A stretch of 27,525 nt of DNA, from contig CALDSL010000175.1 in NCBI GenBank assembly GCA_937920255.1, forward strand, positions 1 to 27,525. The letters run 5' to 3'. Made by a program: the position numbers and the translations under genes. This document shows positions 1 to 10,300 of the stretch, piece after piece. Under the pieces are notes generated by a model, which saw nothing but the letters and a program-made list of their open reading frames with translations, was not told where the DNA came from and ran no database searches. The stretch is from an uncultured Anaerolineaceae bacterium. GTDB taxonomy: Bacteria > Chloroflexota > Anaerolineae > Anaerolineales > Anaerolineaceae. The number at the start of each line of letters is the position of its first letter. The stretch's first letter is position 1.

Positions 1-1529
1 CTGGCGGTGTAGCAGATATCCGCCAGCAGGCTGGCCTGTGGAAGACCCGCCAGAAAAGCCTGGTACGAGCGCGCCAGATCACGCAGCGCTTCTGGCGTAT
101 GGGCCGAAATGGGCAGAACAAAAGGCCGCTGCACTTCGAGCACGGAGGCCGGCTCGGGCGCGACCGGTGTTTCCTCAAGAATGATGTGGGCGTTGGTGCC
201 GCCAAAACCGAAACCGCTAACCCCCGCCAGCCGGGGGCGATCACCCGCAGGCCAGGGGTATTCCTGCACCGGGATGACAAATGGCGTGCCTTCCAGGGTA
301 ATGTGCGGGTTAAGTTTCTGAAAATGCAGGTGGCGCGGGATCAGATTGTTCTGCATGCACAGCACCACCTTGATCAGCCCTGCCACTCCGGCAGCAGCTT
401 CAAGGTGGCCGACGTTAGTCTTGACCGATGCGAGCACGCAGTCAGAACCGTCGGGGTGGAGCTTGCCGTACGTGGCTGTCAGGGCATCCACCTCGATGGG
501 ATCACCCAAAGAGGTGCCGGTGCCGTGGGTTTCAATGTAGGTCACGTCCGTGGGGGCGATGTGGGCGTTTTCGATTGCCTTGCGGATCACCATTTGCTGC
601 GCCAGCCCATTCGGCGCGGTCAGCACGGTCGAGCGGCCATCCTGATTCACGGCGGTGCCGCGGATCAGCGCGTAGATACGGTCGCCATCGGCCAGCGCGT
701 CCGACAGGCGCTTGAGCACAACCATGCCACAGCCTTCACCGCGCACAAAGCCATCGGCGCGCGCATCGAAGGTTTTGCAGCGGCCGTCGGGGGCCATAAA
801 GCCCCACTTTGTGAGCGAGATGGTCACCTCGGGGGTAATCATCAGGCTCACCCCACCGGCAACCGCCAGATCACATTCGCCGTCGCGCAGGCTCTGGCAG
901 GCCAGGTGGGCAGCGACCAGAGAGGAAGAGCAGGCGGTGTCGACCGCCATGCTTGGCCCGTGCAGGTTAAGCAGGTAGGAGAGCCGGTTGGCGACGATGC
1001 TGTGGGCGGTTCCGGTGCTGGAATAGGCGTCGATCTGGTTCAGGTCGTGGTTGAGGATGTGGCTGTAATCATTATGATAGCTGGCAACGAAGACACCCGT
1101 AGGCGTGCCCGAGAGCGAGTCGCGTGTCTGCCCGGCGTCTTCCAGAGCCTCGTATGCGACTTCTAGCACCAGGCGCTGCTGCGGATCCATGCGGGATGTT
1201 TCGCGCGGCGAGAGACCAAAGAAAGCCGCGTCAAACTTGTCTTGCGCGCGGTCGAGAAAGCCACCAAAGCGCGTGTTCATCTTTCCAGGCGCGTCAGGGG
1301 AAGGATCGTATAATGCGTTGATATCCCACCGGTCGGCCGGTATCTCGCCGATCGCATCCTTGCCTTCGCGCAGCATGTTCCAGTAGGCCTGTGGCGAATT
1401 TGCTCCGCCCGGGAACCGGCAGCCTAAACCCACAATCGCAATCGGTTCGGAATGGACATAGGCCCCGCTCTCTGACTTCTCGCGAATTTGTTGAGCCAGT
1501 AAGGCCAGTTTGATCGCCGTGATTTCCAT
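1..1529 (-). CDS. Type I polyketide synthase, third module protein (PKS-3), 3' part outside the window
   Basis: Translating the minus strand from ATG 1529-1527 gives an uninterrupted frame of 509 codons that runs off the left edge. After a short N-terminal segment (about 1-28) comes a complete ketosynthase: the nucleophile is Cys200 in DTACSSS, and the catalytic histidines are His335 in HGTGT and His375 in NVGH. The KS therefore looks competent for decarboxylative condensation. The final visible residues (about 460-509) form the usual post-KS linker that leads into an acyltransferase, but the AT itself is not in the window. The start is supported by AAGGAG at 1540-1535, five bases before the ATG. 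It begins 15 bp after the PKS-2 stop, so the two are almost certainly cotranscribed. The KS belongs with the PKS-2 KS (both have an NQDG...LTAPNG signature) rather than the PKS-1 KS. Further domains and release chemistry cannot be judged. Confidence 0.95.
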   Translation of the reverse strand, partial: MEITAIKLALLAQQIREKSESGAYVHSEPIAIVGLGCRFPGGANSPQAYWNMLREGKDAIGEIPADRWDINALYDPSPDAPGKMNTRFGGFLDRAQDKFDAAFFGLSPRETSRMDPQQRLVLEVAYEALEDAGQTRDSLSGTPTGVFVASYHNDYSHILNHDLNQIDAYSSTGTAHSIVANRLSYLLNLHGPSMAVDTACSSSLVAAHLACQSLRDGECDLAVAGGVSLMITPEVTISLTKWGFMAPDGRCKTFDARADGFVRGEGCGMVVLKRLSDALADGDRIYALIRGTAVNQDGRSTVLTAPNGLAQQMVIRKAIENAHIAPTDVTYIETHGTGTSLGDPIEVDALTATYGKLHPDGSDCVLASVKTNVGHLEAAAGVAGLIKVVLCMQNNLIPRHLHFQKLNPHITLEGTPFVIPVQEYPWPAGDRPRLAGVSGFGFGGTNAHIILEETPVAPEPASVLEVQRPFVLPISAHTPEALRDLARSYQAFLAGLPQASLLADICYTA

Positions 1530-1544
1530 CCTGTCTCCTTGTTG

Positions 1545-4500
1545 CTATTTTGCCTTACGGCGGTTCTTCAATGCCTGCAACGCGTCTTCGTCCGACATGG
1601 CTTTGACGTCCTTTACTACTTGCTCAGCTTCCTGCGAGGCCTGCGGTTGCGCGGTGCTTTCCGGAACGGTTGGCGTTTCGAGCGTCTCCGTTAAGCCCAA
1701 CTTTTCCATCAAGAAATCGGTCAGGTCATGCAGGGTGGGGTAGCTCCACACCAGCGTGGCTGATAGCTTGAGTTCCAGGCTAGCCTCCAGCCGGTTGCGG
1801 AACTCGACGGACATCATCGATTCCAAGCCAAGCGAGCCGAGCGGCGTCTTTGGCTCGATGCGTTCGGGAGCCATGCGCAGCACCTGTCCCAGCGTCTTTT
1901 GAATGTGTGACTGCAATGCCGGGCGCTGCTCGGCGGTGGGCAGCGCGGCCAATGCCTCGCGCACCGTCTGGCTGATTTCTTTGGCTTGCGGGGCGGTTTC
2001 CGCGCGCGTCTCCAGCAGATCATTCCAGATGCGGGCGCGGGCCAACCCAGAGGTGCGCAGCCGCGACCAGATTACCGGCGCGACCATCGCCTGCGCGGCT
2101 GTACCTTCCATCAGAATCTTGAGCGCGGCCAGGCCCTGCTCGACGCTGAAGGCCGGCAGGCCCTGCAGCGCCAGCTTTTCCAGCACGCGCTTGCCGCCCG
2201 GGGTGGCCGCGAATCCCAATCCCTTCCAGGCGCCCCAATTGATGCTCAGACCGGGCAGTCCCTGCGACTGGCGCATGGATGCCAGCCCATCCAGAAAGGC
2301 ATTGGCAGCGGCGTAATTGCCCTGGCCGGATTGCCCCACCAGAGAGCCGTAGGAAGAGAACATCACAAAGAAGTCCAGCGGCTGGTCACGCAGATACTTG
2401 TGCAGCAGCCAGCTACCAAGCATCTTGGGTCGCATGACATGGTGGATGGATGCGGCGTCCAGTTGCGTTACCAGGCGGTCGTCAATCACACCGGCGGCAT
2501 GGAAGACGCCGCGAATGGGTGGCCAGTGCTCCTGCTGGTAGCAGTCCAGGAAGGTGGACAGGCGATCTTCATCAGCGACATCCATGGGAACATATTGCAC
2601 GCTGGCGCCCAACTCTTCCAGCGCGATCATCGCCTGGATCATGCGGCCAATACGGTCTGGATGGTTGTTCATCCATTCCACGCGAGGCGGCAGCGGGGTG
2701 CGGCCCATCAGGATCAACCGGCGCGCGCCATTTTGCACCGCCCAGCGCGCCACTTCCAGCCCAATTCCGCCCAGCCCACCGGTGATTAAGTAGGCCGAAT
2801 CGGCGCGGAACGGCCGCTGCGCCGCGGTTTCGGAGACAAGCATCGTTTGCAGGCGCGGCGCATACCATTGGCCGCTGCGCAACGCGAGCTGGTCTTCCGG
2901 GTTGCCGCTCGTGATGACTTCCAAAATTGCGCTGGCCGCCTCGGCGGGGACGGCATCAACAGGCAGATCGAGCAAACCGCCGTAAAATTCGTGTTGTTCC
3001 TCGGCGATTACGCGGCCAAGACCCCACAGCGGTGACTGCGCCGGGTTGACCTGGTCGGCTGGCAGCACCGCCTGCGCGCCGCGCGTGATCATCCATATGG
3101 CCGGCGGCTGGGAGGTTTTGGTTCTGGCCAGTTCCTGCGCCAGCCAGGTGCTCGACCCAACGCCCAGATCCTGCGCCGGTTCAAGCAAATCCGGGTTGCC
3201 TGTCTGCGGGTCGGGAATATCCAGGCTCCAAAGGTTGATGATCGAGCGCAAGTCACCGGGTTGGAGCGCCTGCTGCACCACCTGTCGCAGCCCGGCTGCG
3301 TCCGCGGGGTCAACGGAAAGACAGTTTTCTTTACGCCGGGAGGGCGCTGGGCCGGCAAACACCAGGGCACAGCGTCCGCCGTCCCGCTCGAGCTTTGCCG
3401 CCAGCGCCTCGCCCACGCCGCTTTGATCGGCCAGGATCAACCATCTACCCGAAAGCGCCGCGGACTGCGGCCGGGCATCGGCCGTTACCGTCTGCCACTG
3501 GACGGCGTATAACCACTCCTCCGGGTTGTCAGACGGAGCGTCGCCTGCCGCCAACCGTTTGAGGTGAAGCCCTTCGATGACCAGCACAGGCGCGCCGCTT
3601 TCATCCAGCCACTGCATATCCACGATCAACTCGTCTGGAGTGACCGGCTGCCGCAGGGCGGCATGTACCCAGGCTGGTTTCGCGTCCAGGTTTCCCGGGA
3701 GAATCGTTTCGGCCTTGAATGGCATGGCAATATCATCGGTGATGCCGCGCGTGATTTCACCCAGAAGCTGAAAACCTGCGTCGAGCAGCGCTGGTGAAAC
3801 CAGGAAGCGTTCGTCGCTTATGCCTTCCAGGCTCGCGAGCATTTCACTATTGTGCTGCCAGACCCGCGTGATGGCCTGCAGCGGCTGCCCAATGCGGAAG
3901 TCCTTTTGCCTCAGGTTGTTGAAGAATTCTTGCCCGCTGATATTCGTGGACAGGCGGGCCTGGATTTCTGGCACCGATTGCGGCGCGAGCGATGCCGTAT
4001 TGCCGGCAGGCTGCACCTGCGCGCTGACATGCGACTGCCAGTTCTCGCCCTGGCGGCTGAAAATCTCAAAATCCAGGCTGCCATTGTGGCCGGGGGATAA
4101 GGTCACCAGCAGGGCGGTCGGTTGGCGGTCATCTTCGGAAAGCGCCAGCGCGCGCTGGAATAGCATGTCGCTGATGACAAACGGCTGGACAGGCAGAACG
4201 CGCTTTGCAGCCGCCAGCGCGCTTTCGACAGAGGTGGAGCCGGCCAGAAGCGCCATGCCGCTCAAGCGGTGCTCAAACAAGGCCGGGTACTCGCGTTTCT
4301 TTAGTACTGTCTGCCAGAACCATCCAGCCAGTTCCGGGAGATTCACGCGCTGGCGCAGTACCGGGTGGCTGTCTTCCAGGACGGGAATCACCCCAGCGGA
4401 GTTCGGGCGTTGGTCGGTCGAATCTTGCAACCAAAAATGTTCGCGCTGCCAGGGGTAATGCGGCAACGGTACCTGCCGTCCGCTGGAGGGGTCCAGCACG

Positions 4501-7175
4501 GCATCCCAGGCGGGTTCAACCCCCACAGCGTATACGCTGCCGATCGCGGCGTGAAGGCTGAGGGATTCTTCTTCGCCGCGGCGCGTGGAAGCCACGAGCG
4601 CCAGCCGGTGTTCCGGATCTATCGCCTGTGCGGTCTGTTCAACTGCGTTGAGCAGAATGGGATGCGGGTTGATCTCGATAAAAATCGCATGACCGCTGGC
4701 CAGCAGTCCTTGCGTCGCTTCGGCAAAGCGCACCGGCTGGCGCAGATTGCGCCCCCAATATTCCGCGTCCAGGCGCTCGCCGGGGACCGGCGCGGCCGTG
4801 ACGGTGGAATAGACCGGCACGCTGGATGCGCGCGGTTGGATGCCGCTGAGCGCGGCCACCAGTTCGGGGCGCAACGCTTCCATTTGCGGGCTGTGCGCGG
4901 CCACGTCCACCTTGACCGGGCGGCAGAAGATGTTTTTGGCGTGCAATTCGGCCAGCATGCTTTCCAGCGCTTCCGGGTCGCCCGAGAGCACCGAGGATGC
5001 CGGGCTGTTGTTGACCGCCACCGAGAGTCTGTCCGAAACGCCCGCGATGAGCGCCTGGGTCTCGTCGATCGACAAGCCCACCACGGCCATGGCGCCCTTG
5101 CCACTCACCCGGCGCATAAGCTGGCTGCGGGTGCAGATAACCCGCGCCGCATCTTCCAGGCTGAGCGCCCCGGCCACGTGCGCGGCGGCCACTTCGCCCA
5201 TGCTGTGGCCCACAACGGCGTCTGGGGTAATACCCCAACTACGCCATAGTTCGGCCAGCGCCACCTGAAAGGCAAACAGCACCGGCTGCACGACGTTGAT
5301 CTCTCCCATGCGCGAACTGCTTTCGTCCGCGTTAATCTGTTCCAGTAGTGACCAATCAATGTAGGGGAGGAAAGCCTGCTCGCAGCGTTCCATCATCTGC
5401 CGGAAAACCGGCTCGGTTTGCATCAACTGGCGGCCCATGCCCAGCCACTGGCCCCCCTGACCGGGGAAGATAAACACAACCCCAGGCAGGCGGCCGGCGT
5501 AGCGTGTGCCGGATGCCAGACCCGGGCGAGCTTCCCCGCGCGCGAACGCTTCCAGCCGCTCCGCCAGTTCAGCGGCGGTTTTCCCGGCGACGGCCAGCCG
5601 TTCGGGCAGGTGCTCGCGCCGCAGCGCCGCAGTCCGGCATAACCCGGTCAGCGGGACGTTTTCATCGCGCAGCAGCCGGGCATACTCCAGCGCCAGCGCG
5701 TTGAGCGCGCCGCCAGAGCGGGCCGAGATCACCAGCAGGTGGTTCTTTTCCTCTTGTGTTTGCGGTGGCTCATCGACGTGCATTGCCTCCGGGGCTTCTT
5801 CCAGCACCACGTGGGCATTGGTGCCCGACCAGCCAAAGGCGCTCACAGCCGCCATGCGCGGGGCTTCTCCCGCAGGCCAGTCGCGTTCATCCGCGGCGAT
5901 CTGGAGCCGCGTCCCCTCCAGCGAGATGTGCGGATTGAGCTTTTGGAAATGCAGGTTGGCCGGGATGGTGCGGTGCCTCAAGGCCAGCACGGTTTTGATC
6001 AACCCACCCACGCCGGCCGCGCCTTCCATATGGCCCACGTTGGTTTTGGCGGATCCCAGCACCAGCGGCAGGCCGTCTGCGCGCGCCTGGCCATAGACCG
6101 CGCTCAGCGCTTCGACTTCGATCGGGTCGCCCAGCTTGGTGCCGGTACCGTGAGTTTCCACATACGTGATTTGCTCGGGCGTGGCGCCGGCATTTTCCAG
6201 CGCCCGGCGGATAACCGCCTGCTGCGACAGCCCGTTGGGGGCGGTGAGGCCGTTGCTGTGGCCATCCTGATTGATCGCCGATCCGCGAATGACGGCCAGG
6301 ATCGGGTCACCATCGCGTAGTGCATCTGGCAGGCGTTTGAGCACGACCGCGCCGCAGCCTTCGCTGCGCACGAACCCATCCGCGCGCGAATCAAACGCCT
6401 TGCAATGTCCGTCCGGGGCCATCATGCGCATACGCGAGGACACCACAGTGAAATGCGAAGTGACCATCACATTAACGCCGCCGGCCAGGGCCATGTCGCA
6501 CTCGCCATGACGCAGGCTCTGCGTGGCCAGATGCACCGCCACCAGCGAGGAGGAACAAGCCGTGTCCAGAGCGATGTTTGGGCCTTGCAGATCATACAGG
6601 TACGAGATGCGCCCGCTGACCACTGAATGCGACGTGCCGGTGCCGGTGTAGATGTCGATGTCTTCCGGGTCGAAAGTCTGCATCAGGTAGTAATCGTTGC
6701 TGTGGCTGTGCAATCCAACGAACACACCCGTGCGGCTACCCGCCAGTTTAGACACCGGCAGCCCGGCATCCTCAAATGCTTCCCAGGCCACCTCCAGCAT
6801 CAAACGCTGCTGGGGGTCCATGCGGCTGGCCTCGCGCGGTGAAATACCGAAGAAGCTGGCGTCAAACGCGTCCAGGTTGGGCAGAAAGCCGCCCCAGCGT
6901 GTCGACACCTTGCCCGGCGCGTCTTCGTCCGCGTCGAACAGTTCGTCGAGATCCCACCGCCCGGCTGGAACTGGCGTAATGCCGTCCACCTTGTTCTTTA
7001 ATACGTCCCAGTAGGCTTCCGGTGAATCAGCGCCGCCGGGGAAACGGCAGGCCATGCCGATCACAGCCACGGGCACGCGGTTGGATTGTTCCGTCTGTTC
7101 GAGGCGCGCGCGCAGATCTTTAATTGCCTGCAAGGCACGTTTTAACTGGAGCGTTTTATCGCTATCGGTGGTCAT
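1545..7175 (-). CDS. Type I polyketide synthase, KS-AT-DH(degenerate)-KR-ACP (PKS-2)
   Basis: This 1876-residue monomodular PKS extends and partly reduces an acyl chain on its ACP. Domains in order: an N-terminal coiled-coil-like docking segment (about 8-30); KS (about 34-460; Cys207, His342, His382); AT (about 566-860; GHSMGE with Ser658, specificity motif VAAH at 758-761); a DH-like domain (about 930-1210; His969 and Asp1132); KR (about 1220-1720; GGLGGIG at 1466-1472, Lys1584, Tyr1621, and IDD at 1564-1566 in place of the B-type LDD motif); ACP (about 1745-1828; LGLES with Ser1786). No enoylreductase or methyltransferase is present. The DH has lost the Pro of HxxxGxxxxP and the YGP motif, so its activity is doubtful. 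The expected product is a beta-hydroxyl, or an alkene if the DH works. AAGGTGA lies just upstream of the start. It sits 155 bp after PKS-1 and 15 bp before PKS-3. AT substrate choice cannot be fixed by eye. Confidence 0.96.
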   Translation of the reverse strand: MTTDSDKTLQLKRALQAIKDLRARLEQTEQSNRVPVAVIGMACRFPGGADSPEAYWDVLKNKVDGITPVPAGRWDLDELFDADEDAPGKVSTRWGGFLPNLDAFDASFFGISPREASRMDPQQRLMLEVAWEAFEDAGLPVSKLAGSRTGVFVGLHSHSNDYYLMQTFDPEDIDIYTGTGTSHSVVSGRISYLYDLQGPNIALDTACSSSLVAVHLATQSLRHGECDMALAGGVNVMVTSHFTVVSSRMRMMAPDGHCKAFDSRADGFVRSEGCGAVVLKRLPDALRDGDPILAVIRGSAINQDGHSNGLTAPNGLSQQAVIRRALENAGATPEQITYVETHGTGTKLGDPIEVEALSAVYGQARADGLPLVLGSAKTNVGHMEGAAGVGGLIKTVLALRHRTIPANLHFQKLNPHISLEGTRLQIAADERDWPAGEAPRMAAVSAFGWSGTNAHVVLEEAPEAMHVDEPPQTQEEKNHLLVISARSGGALNALALEYARLLRDENVPLTGLCRTAALRREHLPERLAVAGKTAAELAERLEAFARGEARPGLASGTRYAGRLPGVVFIFPGQGGQWLGMGRQLMQTEPVFRQMMERCEQAFLPYIDWSLLEQINADESSSRMGEINVVQPVLFAFQVALAELWRSWGITPDAVVGHSMGEVAAAHVAGALSLEDAARVICTRSQLMRRVSGKGAMAVVGLSIDETQALIAGVSDRLSVAVNNSPASSVLSGDPEALESMLAELHAKNIFCRPVKVDVAAHSPQMEALRPELVAALSGIQPRASSVPVYSTVTAAPVPGERLDAEYWGRNLRQPVRFAEATQGLLASGHAIFIEINPHPILLNAVEQTAQAIDPEHRLALVASTRRGEEESLSLHAAIGSVYAVGVEPAWDAVLDPSSGRQVPLPHYPWQREHFWLQDSTDQRPNSAGVIPVLEDSHPVLRQRVNLPELAGWFWQTVLKKREYPALFEHRLSGMALLAGSTSVESALAAAKRVLPVQPFVISDMLFQRALALSEDDRQPTALLVTLSPGHNGSLDFEIFSRQGENWQSHVSAQVQPAGNTASLAPQSVPEIQARLSTNISGQEFFNNLRQKDFRIGQPLQAITRVWQHNSEMLASLEGISDERFLVSPALLDAGFQLLGEITRGITDDIAMPFKAETILPGNLDAKPAWVHAALRQPVTPDELIVDMQWLDESGAPVLVIEGLHLKRLAAGDAPSDNPEEWLYAVQWQTVTADARPQSAALSGRWLILADQSGVGEALAAKLERDGGRCALVFAGPAPSRRKENCLSVDPADAAGLRQVVQQALQPGDLRSIINLWSLDIPDPQTGNPDLLEPAQDLGVGSSTWLAQELARTKTSQPPAIWMITRGAQAVLPADQVNPAQSPLWGLGRVIAEEQHEFYGGLLDLPVDAVPAEAASAILEVITSGNPEDQLALRSGQWYAPRLQTMLVSETAAQRPFRADSAYLITGGLGGIGLEVARWAVQNGARRLILMGRTPLPPRVEWMNNHPDRIGRMIQAMIALEELGASVQYVPMDVADEDRLSTFLDCYQQEHWPPIRGVFHAAGVIDDRLVTQLDAASIHHVMRPKMLGSWLLHKYLRDQPLDFFVMFSSYGSLVGQSGQGNYAAANAFLDGLASMRQSQGLPGLSINWGAWKGLGFAATPGGKRVLEKLALQGLPAFSVEQGLAALKILMEGTAAQAMVAPVIWSRLRTSGLARARIWNDLLETRAETAPQAKEISQTVREALAALPTAEQRPALQSHIQKTLGQVLRMAPERIEPKTPLGSLGLESMMSVEFRNRLEASLELKLSATLVWSYPTLHDLTDFLMEKLGLTETLETPTVPESTAQPQASQEAEQVVKDVKAMSDEDALQALKNRRKAK
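3546..4388 (-). other. Degenerate dehydratase domain of PKS-2 (residues about 930-1210)
   Basis: The segment between AT and KR has DH length and layout. It keeps the likely catalytic pair: His969 in LFEHRLSG and Asp1132 (codon 3782-3780) in SPALLDAGFQ. However, the HxxxGxxxxP motif ends in Ala instead of Pro, and the place where YGPAF is expected reads FRIGQPL. The PKS-1 DH in the same cluster keeps both motifs. The domain may be inactive, slow, or purely structural. Confidence 0.7.
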
Positions 7176-7330
7176 GGCATTTCACCTTTTCTTGCTTGTT
7201 TGGAAACCCGGAACAAACGGAGCGTGCATCCGCCGCTGGTACTGACCGCGCGGTGCTATCCCCCCGTTCCGCTACCATTCTAACAGAATTGGAACCGGGA
7301 ACAAGTCGTGTGTCCAGCCGGAAAGCTGTG
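7176..7330 (-). promoter_or_regulatory. PKS-1/PKS-2 intergenic region with a hairpin and a weak promoter-like box
   Basis: This is the only sizeable gap inside the PKS gene row. An imperfect dyad pairs CCCGTTCC (7263-7270) with GGAACCGGG (7291-7299, one bulged base). A second short dyad is nested inside it: ATTCT (7277-7281) and AGAAT (7285-7289). Read on the minus strand, TAGAAT (7282-7277) resembles a -10 box, with a poor TTGTTC 16 bases upstream. No U-run follows the hairpin, so it is not an ordinary intrinsic terminator. It could be a processing or attenuation site, an internal promoter, or chance. Confidence 0.3.
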
Positions 7331-10300
7331 TCAGAGCAGATCATCCAGCGCATCCAATTCATCGTCTAACATGGCCGCGAGGTCATCATCCGACAGGCCT
7401 TCCAGGTCGGGGGAGAGGGGCGGCTGGGCTTCGATTTCCACTGAGGCAACGTCCGCCTGAGCCTGATCCAGGGCGATGCCCATTTTCTCGGCCAGGAAGG
7501 GCACCAGATCGCTGACGGTGGGGTAATTCCACACCAGCGTGGCCGAAAGGGTCACGTCCAGATTACTTTCCAGCCGGTTGCGGAACTCGATGCCCATCAG
7601 CGAATCGAGCCCCAGGCTGCGCAGCGGTTTTTGCACGTCCACCCGCGCGGGTGGCAGCCGCAGCACCGCCGCGGCCTGTGCCTGGATAAAGTTTTCCAGC
7701 ACGCTGCGCCGCTGGCGTCCCGGTTCGGCGGCCAGGATGCTGGCGCGGATGCTGCTTTCCGCGGCTGAGGCGCTTTTTTCTATCTGCCCGGCCAGGCCGT
7801 TGAACAGGCTGGAATGCGCTGAGGCTGGGTGCGCGGACTGCCACTCCGAGGCATTCAGCCCGCTGACGATCACCTGCGCGTGCGGTATTCCCATCAGACG
7901 GCCAAACACCTCAAGACCATCTTCAGGTTCTAGCGGGCGCAAACCCGCCAGCCCCTGCAGGCCGCCCTGCTGTCGCGCGGCCGCCAGGCCGATTTGCGCC
8001 CACGGACCCCAGTTGATGCTCAGCGCCGGAAGACCTGCGGCTCGTCGCTGCTGCGCCAGCCCGTCCAGGTAGGCATTGGCGGCGGCGTAATTGGCCTGTC
8101 CGGGTGACCCAAACGGCGCGCTGATTGAGGAGAACAGGATGAAGAAGTCCAGCGGCAGGCCGTCTGTCAGGCAGTGCAGGTTCCACGCGCCGGCCGCTTT
8201 GGGCGCAAACGTGGTGTGGATGCGCGCGGCAGACTGCTGCGCCAGGATTCCATCGTCCAGCACACCCGCGGCGTGGATCACCCCACGCAGCGCTGGCATC
8301 CCGGCGCGCATCCGCGTCAGGACGCTCTCTGCCTGTTCCATGTCAGAGAGATCGGCGGCGAAGGATTGGACTTCCACGCCGGAAGCGCGCAGCGCTTCCA
8401 GGCTGGCGCGGGCCGCATCCGAGAGGTGCTGCTCGCCGGTGCGTCCCACCAGCGCCAGATGGCGCGCGCCCTGCTGCGCCAGCCAGCCGGCCATGGTCAG
8501 CCCCAGCGCGCCAAAGCCGCCGGTAATCAGGTAGCTGGCATCCGGTTTGACCGGCGCGCTGTCTTCGCGCGCGGGCAGAATGTCCACAGCCTGCCCGGCC
8601 ATCTGCACCACGATCTTGCCGATGTGGGTGGCGCGTGAAATGGCGCGGAAAGCATCGCCAGCCTGCGCGGCGGTGTAAACCTGCAGCGGGAGCGGCTGAA
8701 TGGCGCCCTGCTCGAGCAGCGCCAGCAGTTCGCCCAGTATTTCGCCCAGGAGTTCGGGGCGCTCGCGCGCCATCCTGTCCAGGTCGATTGCGAAGTAAGA
8801 CAGGTTCTTCTGAAACGGAAACAGACCGATGCGCGTGTTCTGGTAAATGTCGCGCTTGCCGATCTCGAGGAAGCGCCCGTACGGGGCCAGCACCGACAGC
8901 CCCTTGTGGATAGCTTCGCCGGTGAGTGAATTGAGCACCAGATCGACGCCCTCTCCGCCGGTGGCTTCCATGATCTGACCGGCGAAATCCAGCGAGCGCG
9001 AGTCCATGATGTGCCGCACGCCCAGGTCGCGCAGGTAGGCGCGTTTTTCTTCGCTGCCAGCGGTGGCGAACACTTCCGCGCCTACATGTTTCGCGAGCTG
9101 GATTGCTGCCAGCCCCACGCCGCCAGCCGCCGAGTGCACCAGCACGCGCTCGCCGCGGCGCATTCGCCCCAGGTAGCACAGCGCGTAATAGGTGGTCAGA
9201 AACACCACCGGGAAGGTGGCCGCCTGCTCAAAGCTGATTGAGGCCGGTTTGGGCGCCACCAGGCGCGCGTCCGCCAGAACGTGGGTGGAGAAGCTGTTTG
9301 GCGCAAAGGCCAGCACTTCCTGCCCGGGGCGCAGATGCTGCACGCCCTTGCCCATGGCGGTGACTACGCCGGCGCATTCCAGGCCCACGCGCGCCGGTTT
9401 GGTATTATCCATGCCTGGGTAAAGCCCCAGACCCTTCAATGTATCAATAAAGTTCAGACCGGCAGCGCGCACTTCAATTTCCACCTGGCCGGGGCCTGGG
9501 CGCGGGCGCGGCGCAGCGCGCAGCGCCAGAGTGTCCAGCAGCCCCGGTTGGGCGATTTCCAGCCGGAACGGCTGCCCGTCAGCCGGAGCGAGGTGCTCCT
9601 TGGCCGTCGCCGGCGCGTCCAGCGTGGCCGACGCGAGTTGCGCCGCGAAGCGCTTGCCGCCGCGCAGCGCCACCGGGTCATGTTGCCCGGCCAGTAGTTC
9701 GCGGGTCAGGTCGGGCAGCGCGGTGAGGGAGTCAAGATCCACGCGGGTAACGCGCCAGGCGGGGTACTCGTGCGCGGCCGTGGCGGCAAGCCCCCATAGT
9801 GCGGCCAGCGCCGGGGAGGGACTTTCGCCATCCACCACAGCCTGCGCACCCAGCGTGACAACCCACAGTCGCGGTGGTTTGTTCCATTCGCGCGTCGCAA
9901 GAGTCTGGATGCAATCCAGCAGCCGCGCGCTCTGCGCTTCGGCTGCGGCCGGCTCGGGCGCGCGGTTGGCCGCCAGGAAGATCACATCGCGCACATCCGC
10001 GGGCAGCGGAGAAACCGATTGGAGGCTGCAGGTCGCGCCCAGGGCGCGCAGTTCACCGTCCAGCGCTGCGGCAGTGGCCGTGTCATCGGCGGCGATATAC
10101 CAGTGACCGGCAGCTGGACCGGGCAGCGGCAGCTCGGCGGCGGGCATCCAGTCCAGCGTGTAGGCCAGCTTTCCGGCCTGGTGCGCGGTATCATGCCAGC
10201 GCTGCATTTCCAAACCGTCGACCGCCAGCAGCAAATTCCCCTGTTCGTCCTGCAGGCGGATATCGCCCACCATCCGGTTTGCGCCAGGATCGGAGCGGCG

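Noticed and set aside
99..1166. A 355-codon plus-strand open frame at the left edge
   Set aside because: It is antisense to the PKS-3 ketosynthase, whose catalytic Cys-His-His set is all in frame on the minus strand.
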